A stretch of 15,946 nt of DNA from an uncultured Oribacterium sp. GTDB lineage: Bacteria > Bacillota > Clostridia > Lachnospirales > Lachnospiraceae. Below are positions 1-7,102 of the stretch, piece by piece. The position numbers were made by a program, and so were the translations under genes. The stretch is from positions 1 through 15,946 of the forward strand of contig CALAOB010000113.1 of NCBI GenBank assembly GCA_937927445.1. The letters run 5' to 3'. Below the pieces are notes generated by a model. The model saw only the letters and a list, made by a program, of their open reading frames with translations, did not search any database and was not told the DNA's origin. Positions within the stretch are counted from its first letter, which is position 1, and each line of letters starts with the position of its first letter.

Positions 1-181
1 AATGGTCGTTCTCTATTTATTATCTAGGTTTTCCTACAAAAACTTTACGCTGGCAAACAGACTATATTAAGCGGTTTACCTCCAGGTTTTTCAAGACATT
101 CACACTGATATGATGTCGCAGAATTTTTTTGAACAGTTACATTTATCCGTACATTTTTTGTATCTAATTAGAAACTGCAAT
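1..181. other. Non-coding or unassigned left edge, AT-rich
   Basis: This is an AT-rich stretch before the first repeat. I see no reading frame with a plausible ribosome site, no tRNA-like cloverleaf and no clear terminator. Open frames crossing it run into the antisense of the SdpI remnant and are not credible genes. It may be downstream flank of a gene outside the window. Confidence 0.4.
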
Positions 182-217
182 AAAGCGCTGACCTGCCACC
201 GCACAGATCAGCGCTTT
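182..217 (-). terminator. Hairpin terminator relic of repeat copy A
   Basis: A 10-bp perfect stem, AAAGCGCTGA paired with TCAGCGCTTT, encloses a 16-nt loop. It is the counterpart of the terminator at 1948-1983, but the minus-strand T-run that follows the stem there is mostly lost here (TTTATTGC). It may still stop transcripts of the 521-1880 module, as no other terminator is seen downstream of it. Confidence 0.55.
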
Positions 218-249
218 TCCTCTATAATCGCATGCCAATGCAGGCTCCT

Positions 250-487
250 CTACTGTCGTCTCCGCCCGCACTCGTCAAACGTCCGCTTCAGTTCCTTCTG
301 CACATACACCACTGTTCCGAACAGCACGCAGAACTGCGCAAGCACCATCACCAGTGCCAGCGTCCCAAGGGTTTCCTCGCCGGCCTTCGCGAATGGCAGC
401 TGCACAAACACGGACAGCGCCAGCGAGATCCATCCGGTTTTCCACCATAGCCTCCCGCAGCACGCATGCGCAAACGCCCAGGTATCC
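250..487 (-). pseudogene. SdpI-family 3'-end remnant
   Basis: Read on the minus strand, this encodes the last ~78 residues of an SdpI-family membrane protein, starting abruptly at DTWAFAHACCGR and ending KRTFDECGRRRQ-stop. It is the same end as the intact gene at 2016-2402. The frame is still open and most changes are conservative (for example N to H and E to G, plus loss of two residues in the VMVMV stretch). It lacks the start codon, the first membrane segment and most of the conserved GFRT-type motif, so it should not make a working protein. Homology stops at 487, just where the sequence becomes AT-rich next to the nucleotidyltransferase stop codon. Confidence 0.85.
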
Positions 488-520
488 CCTTTTTGTCAAA
501 TATTATATAACATTTCTAGG

Positions 521-1312
521 CTATCTCTTGTTTTCTTCCTGAAGCAGTTCATCCAACGCCTGAACCAGTGACCGCTCTTCCGATGTATCAGAAATTTTAA
601 AGGCATCCTTTGTCTTCTGATTACTCTTTATGATCTCCTTAATCGCATCTTCTTTTACTACATCTTCATATTTCGACGCAATATACTGTAGTGTCTGCTT
701 GGTCGTCCTCTCATCAGCCTGAACTTTGGAATACAACTCTGCATTGTGTTCATATTGCGAAAGAATGTCTTCAAATAAATCCTTTATCGTTTCATCCACA
801 TGATCCCAGCCGCCATACAGATTCTGCATCGCCGTATCCACCATTTCCTTTGAAATCGGCTCTCCCTTATCTCTGGATTCAGCGAGAATACCGATGATAT
901 CCGAAAGATCATTTTTATACAGTCGTCCCGACATCAGTTTCATCGCAATCAGGTATTCCTGCTCAATTGCTCGAACCTCCAGCACATGACAGAACGTACG
1001 ATAATACTTTGAAAACCCACGCAACGCCGGTGTAAAGGATTTTGTATGTTCAAAATCAGAGTTGAGCCAATCCGATGGCAGGTTAAAATGGTCCGCCACT
1101 CGTCGTGCCGCTTCTCGTATGGCCCGATCATTAATCATCGCATCAATATCACTAGACATCTCCCGAAATGTATAGTTCTGTACGATAGACGCGCCACCTG
1201 CTATGACAATTTCAAAATGCGCATTTCTTCCTTCGAATTTCCTCAACTCCTTCGCCAGCTCATTGAGGTATTTGTCCATATCCTCTTTTCTCATCATGAA
1301 ATTAAGCGACAT
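521..1312 (-). CDS. DUF6036-like nucleotidyltransferase, probable toxin of a two-gene module
   Basis: A 263-residue protein with a nucleotidyltransferase-fold signature: AGGAS at residues 38-42 followed by SSDIDAM with two acidic residues (D55, D57). This is the GG-S...D-x-D pattern of the polymerase-beta-like superfamily. Family members placed behind a small DNA-binding protein are usually read as toxins of AbiE-like toxin-antitoxin pairs; I think DUF6036 is the closest family, from memory. The C-terminal half is helical and charged with no motif I recognise. The start at 1312 is chosen because GGGGGTGG precedes it and because it overlaps the stop of the upstream gene by 11 nt, which suggests translational coupling. 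The substrate (tRNA, protein or other) cannot be told. The gene ends 33 nt before the SdpI remnant. Confidence 0.75.
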   Translation of the reverse strand: MSLNFMMRKEDMDKYLNELAKELRKFEGRNAHFEIVIAGGASIVQNYTFREMSSDIDAMINDRAIREAARRVADHFNLPSDWLNSDFEHTKSFTPALRGFSKYYRTFCHVLEVRAIEQEYLIAMKLMSGRLYKNDLSDIIGILAESRDKGEPISKEMVDTAMQNLYGGWDHVDETIKDLFEDILSQYEHNAELYSKVQADERTTKQTLQYIASKYEDVVKEDAIKEIIKSNQKTKDAFKISDTSEERSLVQALDELLQEENKR

Positions 1313-1880
1313 GATCCACCCCCTTTTCCATGATATTCGCCCGCTTAAATTCCGGCAAACACTCTTCCATGCACTGCTTCTTCAGCTTCTCCCGTAAATG
1401 CACGTCACCGATCATTTCGATATCTTCCGGATACTTTACTTCATCCAGCTTCCAATTCCGCATTTCTTTATATCCATCATATAGAGGAAGCTCTGAAATC
1501 CTGCATAAATAGTCCACTGCTGCCACAACATATAAGCCTTTATCATACTGCTTTTCCAGAAAACATCTTTCGGCCAGATGTGATGTGATACAAGAACGTA
1601 TAAATCTTATCCTTCCCTCTGTCTTAATCTGGTGCTGAAGGTTACTGACAAACGTATTCCATTGCGAATCTCTGATGTATTTATCTGCACAGTATTCACT
1701 ATAGAGCTCGTCCATAGATACTTTCAAATACTGACTCAAGCTCACAAGTAATTGAACCGACGCCTTGTTAAGATCCGTGATACCTCTCACAATTCTATTA
1801 ATTGCAGTGAACGGAATGTCCAGGTCTTTTGCCGCCTTATATACCGTTGTATCTTTTGACATAAACATATATTCAAGCAT
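1302..1880 (-). CDS. HTH DNA-binding protein, probable antitoxin/autoregulator
   Basis: A 192-residue protein. Residues ~8-60 look like a Cro/XRE-type helix-turn-helix (VYKAAKDLDIPFTAINRIVRG, then a helix ending in VSMDELY). The rest, ~130 residues, has no motif I can name. The start at 1880 is supported by an AGGAGG seven nucleotides upstream. A longer frame reaching 1916 has no ribosome site and would run through the putative operator. It lies directly upstream of, and overlaps, the DUF6036-like gene, the usual antitoxin-toxin order. An exact inverted repeat of TATTATCA lies 38 nt upstream of the start codon, consistent with autoregulation. Function as antitoxin is inferred from gene order and family habit. 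Confidence 0.7.
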   Translation of the reverse strand: MLEYMFMSKDTTVYKAAKDLDIPFTAINRIVRGITDLNKASVQLLVSLSQYLKVSMDELYSEYCADKYIRDSQWNTFVSNLQHQIKTEGRIRFIRSCITSHLAERCFLEKQYDKGLYVVAAVDYLCRISELPLYDGYKEMRNWKLDEVKYPEDIEMIGDVHLREKLKKQCMEECLPEFKRANIMEKGVDHVA

Positions 1881-1892
1881 ATTCCCGCCTCC

Positions 1893-1937
1893 TATTATCA
1901 CATGCAATAATTTCATTTATTATCATACATGATAATA
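1893..1937 (-). promoter_or_regulatory. Putative operator: three TATTATCA half-sites
   Basis: TATTATCA (1918-1925) and TGATAATA (1930-1937) form a perfect 8-bp inverted repeat with a 4-nt centre. A third copy of TATTATCA is at 1893-1900, 25 bp away and overlapping the region just before the ribosome site. On the minus strand the palindrome includes GATAAT, a possible -10 element, but no good -35 is visible. The position suggests binding by the HTH protein encoded immediately downstream. Confidence 0.5.
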
Positions 1938-1939
1938 GT

Positions 1940-1983
1940 AAAAAAAGAAAGCGCTGACCTGCCATCACGCAGATCAGCGCTTT
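1940..1983 (-). terminator. Rho-independent terminator after the SdpI-family gene
   Basis: A 10-bp stem (AAAGCGCTGA with TCAGCGCTTT, 1948-1983) is followed on the minus strand by CTTTTTTT. It sits 32 nt past the SdpI-family stop codon. It probably ends the long minus-strand transcript coming from the restriction locus. A T-run on the other strand (TTTTCTTTT) could make it bidirectional. Confidence 0.8.
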
Positions 1984-2259
1984 TCTTTTATAATCGCAGG
2001 CCAATGCAGGCTCCTCTACTGTCGTCTCCGCCCGCACTCGTCAAATGTCCGCTTCAGTTCCTTCTGCACGTACACCACTGTTCCGAGCAGTACGCAGAAC
2101 TGCGCAAGCACCATCACCATCACCAGCGCCAGCGTCTCGAGCGTTTCCTCTCCGGCCTTCGCAAATGGCAACTGCACAAGTACGGACAGCGCCAGTGAAA
2201 TCCATCCGGCTTTCCACCATACCCTCCCGCAGCGCGCATTCGCAAACGCCCATGTATCC
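1948..2259. repeat. Direct repeat copy B (inner), ~312 bp
   Basis: This is the partner of 182-487 in the same orientation. It covers the terminator hairpin and the last ~80 codons of the intact SdpI-family gene. Together the copies frame the toxin-antitoxin-like module at 488-1947. Recombination between them would remove that module and leave one intact SdpI-family gene. Confidence 0.9.
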
Positions 2260-2402
2260 GCGTTCTTCATGGAGAGCGCCGTCCGAAACCCCACCCAGTG
2301 CGAAATACTCCTCGGCGGACATGTCTTCATCATGTACCCACCGAAAAGCATAACCGCCGGAATGATCAGATTCACTATGAAAATTTCCATGTATTCAAGC
2401 AT
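2016..2402 (-). CDS. SdpI-family small membrane protein
   Basis: A 128-residue membrane protein with three hydrophobic segments: ~5-25 (starting EIFIVNLIIPAVMLFGGY), ~66-82 (WISLALSVLVQLPFA) and ~90-115 (LALVMVMVLAQFCVLLGTVVYV). The conserved family stretch is GFRTALSMKN...TWAFAN...G..WWKAG (residues ~37-65). This matches the SdpI/YhfL family, whose founding member gives immunity to the SdpC killing factor in Bacillus; many single-domain relatives have no known job. The start is set by an AGGAAAGGA ribosome site. The gene lies 48 nt behind the recombinase with no terminator between, so it is probably on the same transcript. No SdpC-like gene is visible. Its 3' part is duplicated at 250-487. 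Confidence 0.8.
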   Translation of the reverse strand: MLEYMEIFIVNLIIPAVMLFGGYMMKTCPPRSISHWVGFRTALSMKNADTWAFANARCGRVWWKAGWISLALSVLVQLPFAKAGEETLETLALVMVMVLAQFCVLLGTVVYVQKELKRTFDECGRRRQ

Positions 2403-2450
2403 TGACTCATCCTTTCCTGTCCTTCATCGGCGTTTGCCTATTTCATTTCG

Positions 2451-3383
2451 TTACGTTAAATTTGCCAGGGATCGCATGACGAGATCCACATCCTGATTTT
2501 CGAGCTCCTGAATGACATGAAGATAGGTCTTCTGCGTCGTAGTCATGCTGGCATGGCCCAGTCGTCGTGCCACGCTCGCGATGGATACACCCGCATAGAG
2601 GAGAATCGAGGCGTGTGTATGGCGCAGTCCATGCACAGAAATCACCGGTATTTCCAGTTTCCGGCAGTAGCGTTCCAGAATGTCATTGACAGTCGAGTTA
2701 TATACCTTTTCATCACCCACGACGAAGATCGGCTGATTCGGCGGGAGGTCCTTAACGAGCGATGCGAACTGCATGACGATCTGCCAGTCGATCTGAATCT
2801 TTCGGACCGAGGATTTGTTCTTTGTCGGTGCGAATCCACCGCCATCCTTATAGTTCCAGGTCTTGCTGATTGACAACGTCTGATGTGCGAAATCAAAATC
2901 ATCTGGTGTGATGGCCAGCGCCTCCGAGAAACGCATGCCCGTCTTCGCCACAAGCAAAATGAACCAGTCCCAGCTGACGCTCTCTCCTAATCGAAGGCTT
3001 TTTAAAAGCGTATGCAGCTCAAACTGGTTCAGATACTTGATTTTCTTACTGGTCGGAGTTCTACCCTTGATAATCACCTTTCTGGTCGGGTCACGCGGGA
3101 TCAGCCCTTCATCCACTGCATCGAGGACCGCTCCCTTCAGCTGATGATGAAAATCCATCGTCGTCTGACGCTCGTGGTCCTTCGCATATTCATTGATGAT
3201 CTGCTGATACGCCACGCGCGTAAGATCGCAGAGTCTGAGATCCGGCGCAAGCTTCTCGATCCAGGCGAGGCTCATCTGATATTTCCGGAGGGTCACATCA
3301 CGGATGGCCCCCTCCTTGTATACAGAAATCCAGTTGCGATAGTACTCCTTTAATTGATCATTTGATTGATATTCACTCGGCAT
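2451..3383 (-). CDS. Tyrosine recombinase associated with type I R-M (hsdS-shuffling type)
   Basis: A 310-residue site-specific recombinase. The N-terminal SAM-like core-binding domain (~8-105) is followed by a catalytic domain carrying R151 (TGMRFSEAL), a lysine in TKNKSS (~188-190), H251-x-x-R254 (HGLRHTHAS), H277 (RLGH) and the nucleophile Y287 (KTYLHV). All catalytic positions are present. It sits 46 nt downstream of hsdR. Recombinases of this kind (such as pneumococcal CreX/PsrA, next to the SpnIII-type locus) invert or exchange hsdS target-recognition halves. The start at 3383 has AAAGGAG seven bases upstream; an upstream in-frame ATG lacks one. The odd point is that no second hsdS fragment is present in the window for it to act on. 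Confidence 0.9.
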   Translation of the reverse strand: MPSEYQSNDQLKEYYRNWISVYKEGAIRDVTLRKYQMSLAWIEKLAPDLRLCDLTRVAYQQIINEYAKDHERQTTMDFHHQLKGAVLDAVDEGLIPRDPTRKVIIKGRTPTSKKIKYLNQFELHTLLKSLRLGESVSWDWFILLVAKTGMRFSEALAITPDDFDFAHQTLSISKTWNYKDGGGFAPTKNKSSVRKIQIDWQIVMQFASLVKDLPPNQPIFVVGDEKVYNSTVNDILERYCRKLEIPVISVHGLRHTHASILLYAGVSIASVARRLGHASMTTTQKTYLHVIQELENQDVDLVMRSLANLT

Positions 3384-3429
3384 AAAATGCTCCTTTCTAC
3401 GCCGATGAAGGACCAATCCGTTTTACTGT

Positions 3430-6400
3430 TTACTTATTTTTCTTCTCCTGCTCCGAAGCGTCCGCATCCGGATCCGGGATATCACAGCCATCACTCAGGA
3501 TAAACTTCGTAAGCAGCTCATCCACGCGGTTATTCACCATAAATGGCGGCAGCTTCTTACCATCCACCTTCGTAAAGTACGCCTGTGCCTTTTCCTTCAC
3601 GACAGATCCCTTCAATGCATCGAATCTGCCATACTCGTTCAGCTTGTTTTTCGTCACATGCGCATCCATGATATCGGTCAGAAGCTCTTCGGAAAGCCCG
3701 AGGTAATTCACGAGACGCTTTTCCTGCGTCGTCTTCGCATTCTTCGCATACAGGACGATGTAATCACGGAAGGTCTTATCCGGCTCGAGATGCACATCCC
3801 CGGTCTGCACATCATGCAGGAAGATATTGGCAAACTTCTGATCTTCCTGTGAGAGGAATGCAAACGACTTATGAAGCTCCGCCAGCGTGTTTTCCAGCTC
3901 CTGTGGATCGGTATTTGAATCCAGCTGCTTTTTCCACTTCACGAAGCGTGAGTTCATGTAGTCGTTATCGATCACGCCGGTGCTCTGTTCGGTCAGGTAT
4001 GGGTCGATCGGGAATGTAATTTCTCCATCTCCGCCGTTTCCATCATCATCCGGAGCACTTTTCGCAAGCTCCTTATATCGCTGCAGAAGAATCTGCCATT
4101 TCTCCTCCGTCGGAATCAGTGTGATCGTTCCGGTCTGCGCCACATCATCGGCATCCGTCTTTCTCTCATACTCCGTTTTCTCCCAGCGGAAGCCCTGAAT
4201 GCGGGCCGCCTGCAGATAGGTGGCAAACTCTCTGAACAGCTTCGCAAACTTCGCCCTCGACGGCACATCCTTCGGCAGCCGGTCCATATCCGGAACATCC
4301 GCACTCTTGAAGACCGCGACCATATCCTGATATGTGAGGTTCATGTGCTCCACATTCTCCGGCAGATGATCCGCGAAAAGTCCCTGCGGTCGATCACCGG
4401 AATACAGCTTCACGGCATCCTCGATGTTCCGCTTCATCGTATGTGGCATGCGATAGTAGCGAATCGAACCAAACGGCTTTTCATTGATATTAAAGAGACG
4501 GTTGGTTCTGGAAAATGCCTGAATCAGATTCTGATACAGCAGCACCTTATCCAGATACAGGGTGTTGATCCACTTCGAGTCGAAGCCCGTGAGCATCTGA
4601 TTCACGACGATCAGAAGATCGAGCTGTTCCTCCGGCTTCATCCGCACATACGGTCTCTTATGTGCCAGTCGCGCCGATACATCCTTCTTAAAAGCCGCAT
4701 ATCCAGCGATATCGAAGTTCTGTCCGTACAGCTGGTTGTAGTCCTCCAGCATTTCCTTGATGCCGTCTTCCTTCGCCAGGGTCTTTTCGCCGCCCTTATT
4801 ATCGATCGTCGGGTCAAAGAGACAGGTCAGCTTCAGCTCCGGATAGTTCTTTCGGAACTTCCGATAGTACTGTACTGCCTCAGGAATACTGGACGTCGCC
4901 ATGATTGCATGAAACTTATAGTTCCGGCTCAGCGTCAGCCAGTTCTCCATCATGTCATCGATCACCGCATTCTGATAATCGTCGGTCTGCCAGGCTTCCT
5001 TTCCGATATAGTCCTCGATACCCTTCCGATAGCTTCCATCCTCCAGCTTCATGCCAGCCATCGGAACCTCTGTCGCCGACATGAACTTATAATAGATCTT
5101 ACTCTTCGTCGGATCCGAAACCGCCTGCTCCACCGAGGCCGCTCCGGCCTCACGAAGCGCCACCTCTTTTCGGAGATCCTGGTCCCGATAAACCTTGACC
5201 ATGGTCGGATCGAAGCCCAGTACGTTCTTATCTCGTATGCCATCGGCAATGCTGTAGCGATGCAGTTCATCACCGAAAATATCCGCCGTGGTACTCATCG
5301 CCTGTTCGTTTTCCGTAAAGACCGGCGTTCCGGTAAAGCCGAAAAACAGTGCCTTCGGGAATGTCTCTTTAATCGTCGACAGCATCTCTCCGAAGGTAGA
5401 ACGATGGCACTCATCGATGATAAACACGAGGCGCTTGTTCTGGATATCCTCAAGATCCTTTGCACGCATCCTGCTCGCCGCATCTTCCTTGATGTTGCTC
5501 ATTTTCTGAATCGAGGAAACGATCAGGGTACTGTTCGGGTCACCGCTTTTCAGCTTCGCGATCAGCGCGATGGTATCTTCCGTATCCTGTATTTCGTCTG
5601 CATTGTCCGCAAATGCCCTGTATTCCTTCAGCGACTGTGTGCCCAGCTCGATACGGTCCATCAGAAAGACCACCTTATCGGCGTCCTTCGACTTCGCAAT
5701 CAGCTGCGCCGACTTAAACGACGTCATCGTTTTACCGGAGCCCGTCGTGTGCCAGACATAGCCCCCGAGCTGCTGGCCTGCTGCCCAGTCATTTTTCGCA
5801 ACACGGTCAGAAATTTTATTCGCCGCATAGTACTGATAGCTGCGCATGACCTTCAGTATGCCATCCGAATCATCGGCCACCGTATAGAAGCCGATCATCT
5901 GATGTGCCATCGGAATCGACAGCAGTCGCTCGACGACCTGCTTCCAGTCATCGATCGGATCGTTATTCAGATCTGCCCAGTGAAAATAGAAATCCGAATT
6001 GAACCGTCCATCTGGTCCCGGATTTGCGAAATACAGCGCCTTCTCCGGATTCATCGCGACGAATACCTGCACCAGAGAAAACAGTCCTGTAAAGACCCCC
6101 TCATGCGCATACTTCATCAGCTGGTTCACCGCTTCCTGCACATCCACACCAGAGCGCTTCAGCTCGATATGGAAAACCGGCATACCGTTGATGAGCAGCA
6201 TCAGATCGCCGCGACGATCCTGCAGCACCTTCTCATGGCGCAGAAAAAGCGGCTGCTCCACGATCTGGTAGCGACTCTGACCTGCTGCGATTTCCATACG
6301 ATCATAGATCTTCAGACTGACTTCTTTTCCGTAGTGAAGCGTATCCTTCTCATTCTTACGCGTGATGGAGACGGTACCGCCATTGATAAAGCCATTCAGC

Positions 6401-6636
6401 GCCAGCGGCGTACGGAGCGTCCGCACCTGCACGATCAGCTCGTCCATTTCTTCCTTGATCAGCGGACAGTCATTCAGACGATCGATATCGCGGTTGTTCT
6501 CAAAAAGAATATCCGCCCAGTTCTGAATCAGATCCTGCTCTGTCGGACAGTACAGCACCTTCTTCTCCCAGCCATAGCTCTGGAGCGCCGTAATCATCGC
6601 CTGTTCAAAATCAGCTTCTTTATCAAAATGGCCCAT
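3430..6636 (-). CDS. hsdR: Type I restriction enzyme, R (endonuclease/translocase) subunit HsdR
   Basis: A 1068-residue motor-nuclease that translocates and cuts unmethylated DNA in complex with HsdM and HsdS. An N-terminal nuclease domain has RRGD (D144) and IELK (E158, K160), the PD-(D/E)xK pattern. The SF2 helicase motor follows: Walker A TTGSGKT (297-303), DECH box (408-411), TGTP (435-438) and motif VI QAFSRTNR (706-713). The C-terminal ~300 residues are helical, and length is normal for the EcoR124-like group. The frame is intact with all catalytic residues, so the nuclease could be active. The start at 6636 follows GGGAG. It is last of the three hsd genes, separated from hsdS by the DUF3990 domain and a 139-residue protein. 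Confidence 0.95.
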   Translation of the reverse strand: MGHFDKEADFEQAMITALQSYGWEKKVLYCPTEQDLIQNWADILFENNRDIDRLNDCPLIKEEMDELIVQVRTLRTPLALNGFINGGTVSITRKNEKDTLHYGKEVSLKIYDRMEIAAGQSRYQIVEQPLFLRHEKVLQDRRGDLMLLINGMPVFHIELKRSGVDVQEAVNQLMKYAHEGVFTGLFSLVQVFVAMNPEKALYFANPGPDGRFNSDFYFHWADLNNDPIDDWKQVVERLLSIPMAHQMIGFYTVADDSDGILKVMRSYQYYAANKISDRVAKNDWAAGQQLGGYVWHTTGSGKTMTSFKSAQLIAKSKDADKVVFLMDRIELGTQSLKEYRAFADNADEIQDTEDTIALIAKLKSGDPNSTLIVSSIQKMSNIKEDAASRMRAKDLEDIQNKRLVFIIDECHRSTFGEMLSTIKETFPKALFFGFTGTPVFTENEQAMSTTADIFGDELHRYSIADGIRDKNVLGFDPTMVKVYRDQDLRKEVALREAGAASVEQAVSDPTKSKIYYKFMSATEVPMAGMKLEDGSYRKGIEDYIGKEAWQTDDYQNAVIDDMMENWLTLSRNYKFHAIMATSSIPEAVQYYRKFRKNYPELKLTCLFDPTIDNKGGEKTLAKEDGIKEMLEDYNQLYGQNFDIAGYAAFKKDVSARLAHKRPYVRMKPEEQLDLLIVVNQMLTGFDSKWINTLYLDKVLLYQNLIQAFSRTNRLFNINEKPFGSIRYYRMPHTMKRNIEDAVKLYSGDRPQGLFADHLPENVEHMNLTYQDMVAVFKSADVPDMDRLPKDVPSRAKFAKLFREFATYLQAARIQGFRWEKTEYERKTDADDVAQTGTITLIPTEEKWQILLQRYKELAKSAPDDDGNGGDGEITFPIDPYLTEQSTGVIDNDYMNSRFVKWKKQLDSNTDPQELENTLAELHKSFAFLSQEDQKFANIFLHDVQTGDVHLEPDKTFRDYIVLYAKNAKTTQEKRLVNYLGLSEELLTDIMDAHVTKNKLNEYGRFDALKGSVVKEKAQAYFTKVDGKKLPPFMVNNRVDELLTKFILSDGCDIPDPDADASEQEKKNK

Positions 6637-6653
6637 ACACCCATCTCCCGTTC

Positions 6654-6674
6654 ATCCGCAGTCGTCCTGCGGAT
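6654..6674 (-). promoter_or_regulatory. Small hairpin between the 139-aa gene and hsdR
   Basis: ATCCGCAG (6654-6661) pairs perfectly with CTGCGGAT (6667-6674) around a TCGTC loop, lying in the 41-nt gap just upstream of the hsdR ribosome site. On the minus strand no T-run follows, so it is not a typical terminator. It could tune translation or mRNA stability of hsdR; that role is a guess. Confidence 0.4.
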
Positions 6675-6677
6675 TTC

Positions 6678-7097
6678 TTATTTCGTCTCGCCGACCTTCT
6701 TCACCGCCAGGTCCAGATCGAGGTCATGCAGTCCGCCGTATGCCTTCACCAGAAACGTCACCGGCACCTTCTTCACGACCTCGCTGCTCGGCATATCGTA
6801 GTACCACTGATAGTACGCATAGAATTCACCGATCCAGTCCGGTGCGAAACCCTCCAGCGTTTTGCCATCCTGCAGCTCATATCCATCCGTTTTACGAAAA
6901 TACGCCCACAGCTCCGGCGCACTCATGGTATTCACATATGCCTGCGCATCATCAATGCTCTTTCGGGTTTTACTCTGCATGTAAGCATTGATAAACGCCG
7001 CAGTATCCTTTCCAGGATACTCCTGCGCCACGAGATCAAACAGCTTTCCCTGATTCTCGACTACATCACTTAAATATGCATCTGGATAAGCACGCAT
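6678..7097 (-). CDS. 139-residue protein paired with the DUF3990 domain; function unknown
   Basis: A soluble-looking 139-residue protein whose family I do not recognise with confidence. The N-terminal half is helical and polar (MRAYPDAYLSDVVENQGKLF, then TRKSIDDAQAYVNTM). The centre holds a striking aromatic cluster (PDWIGEFYAYYQWYYDMPS, residues ~87-105), and the C-terminus is LHDLDLDLAVKKVG. There is no signal peptide or membrane segment. It starts 5 nt after the DUF3990 stop codon, with AGAGG overlapping that stop, so it is almost certainly co-translated. It sits between the specificity gene and hsdR, a slot known in other type I loci to carry cargo. It could be the antidote or adaptor of the DUF3990 domain; this rests only on adjacency. 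Confidence 0.65.
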   Translation of the reverse strand: MRAYPDAYLSDVVENQGKLFDLVAQEYPGKDTAAFINAYMQSKTRKSIDDAQAYVNTMSAPELWAYFRKTDGYELQDGKTLEGFAPDWIGEFYAYYQWYYDMPSSEVVKKVPVTFLVKAYGGLHDLDLDLAVKKVGETK

Positions 7098-7102
7098 TTC
7101 GA

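Larger units (their letters stand above)
182..487. repeat. Direct repeat copy A (outer), ~306 bp
   Basis: This segment matches 1948-2259 in the same orientation at roughly nine of ten positions by eye. It starts at the AAAGCGCTGA stem of a terminator hairpin and ends inside the SdpI-family reading frame. The only length difference I see is a 6-bp gap (one CACCAT unit fewer here). The two copies bracket one complete HTH-nucleotidyltransferase module and nothing else. The ~10% divergence means it is either an old duplication or an incoming cassette that carried a related 3' end. Confidence 0.9.

Noticed and set aside
110..571. Plus-strand open frames at the left edge
   Set aside because: They run antisense through the SdpI remnant and into the nucleotidyltransferase end, with no ribosome site and no recognisable protein pattern.
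4345..6801. 818-codon open frame on the plus strand
   Set aside because: It lies wholly antisense to hsdR and the adjacent gene, whose minus-strand product has every helicase and nuclease motif. The plus translation shows no family pattern, and the frame stays open because of hsdR codon bias.
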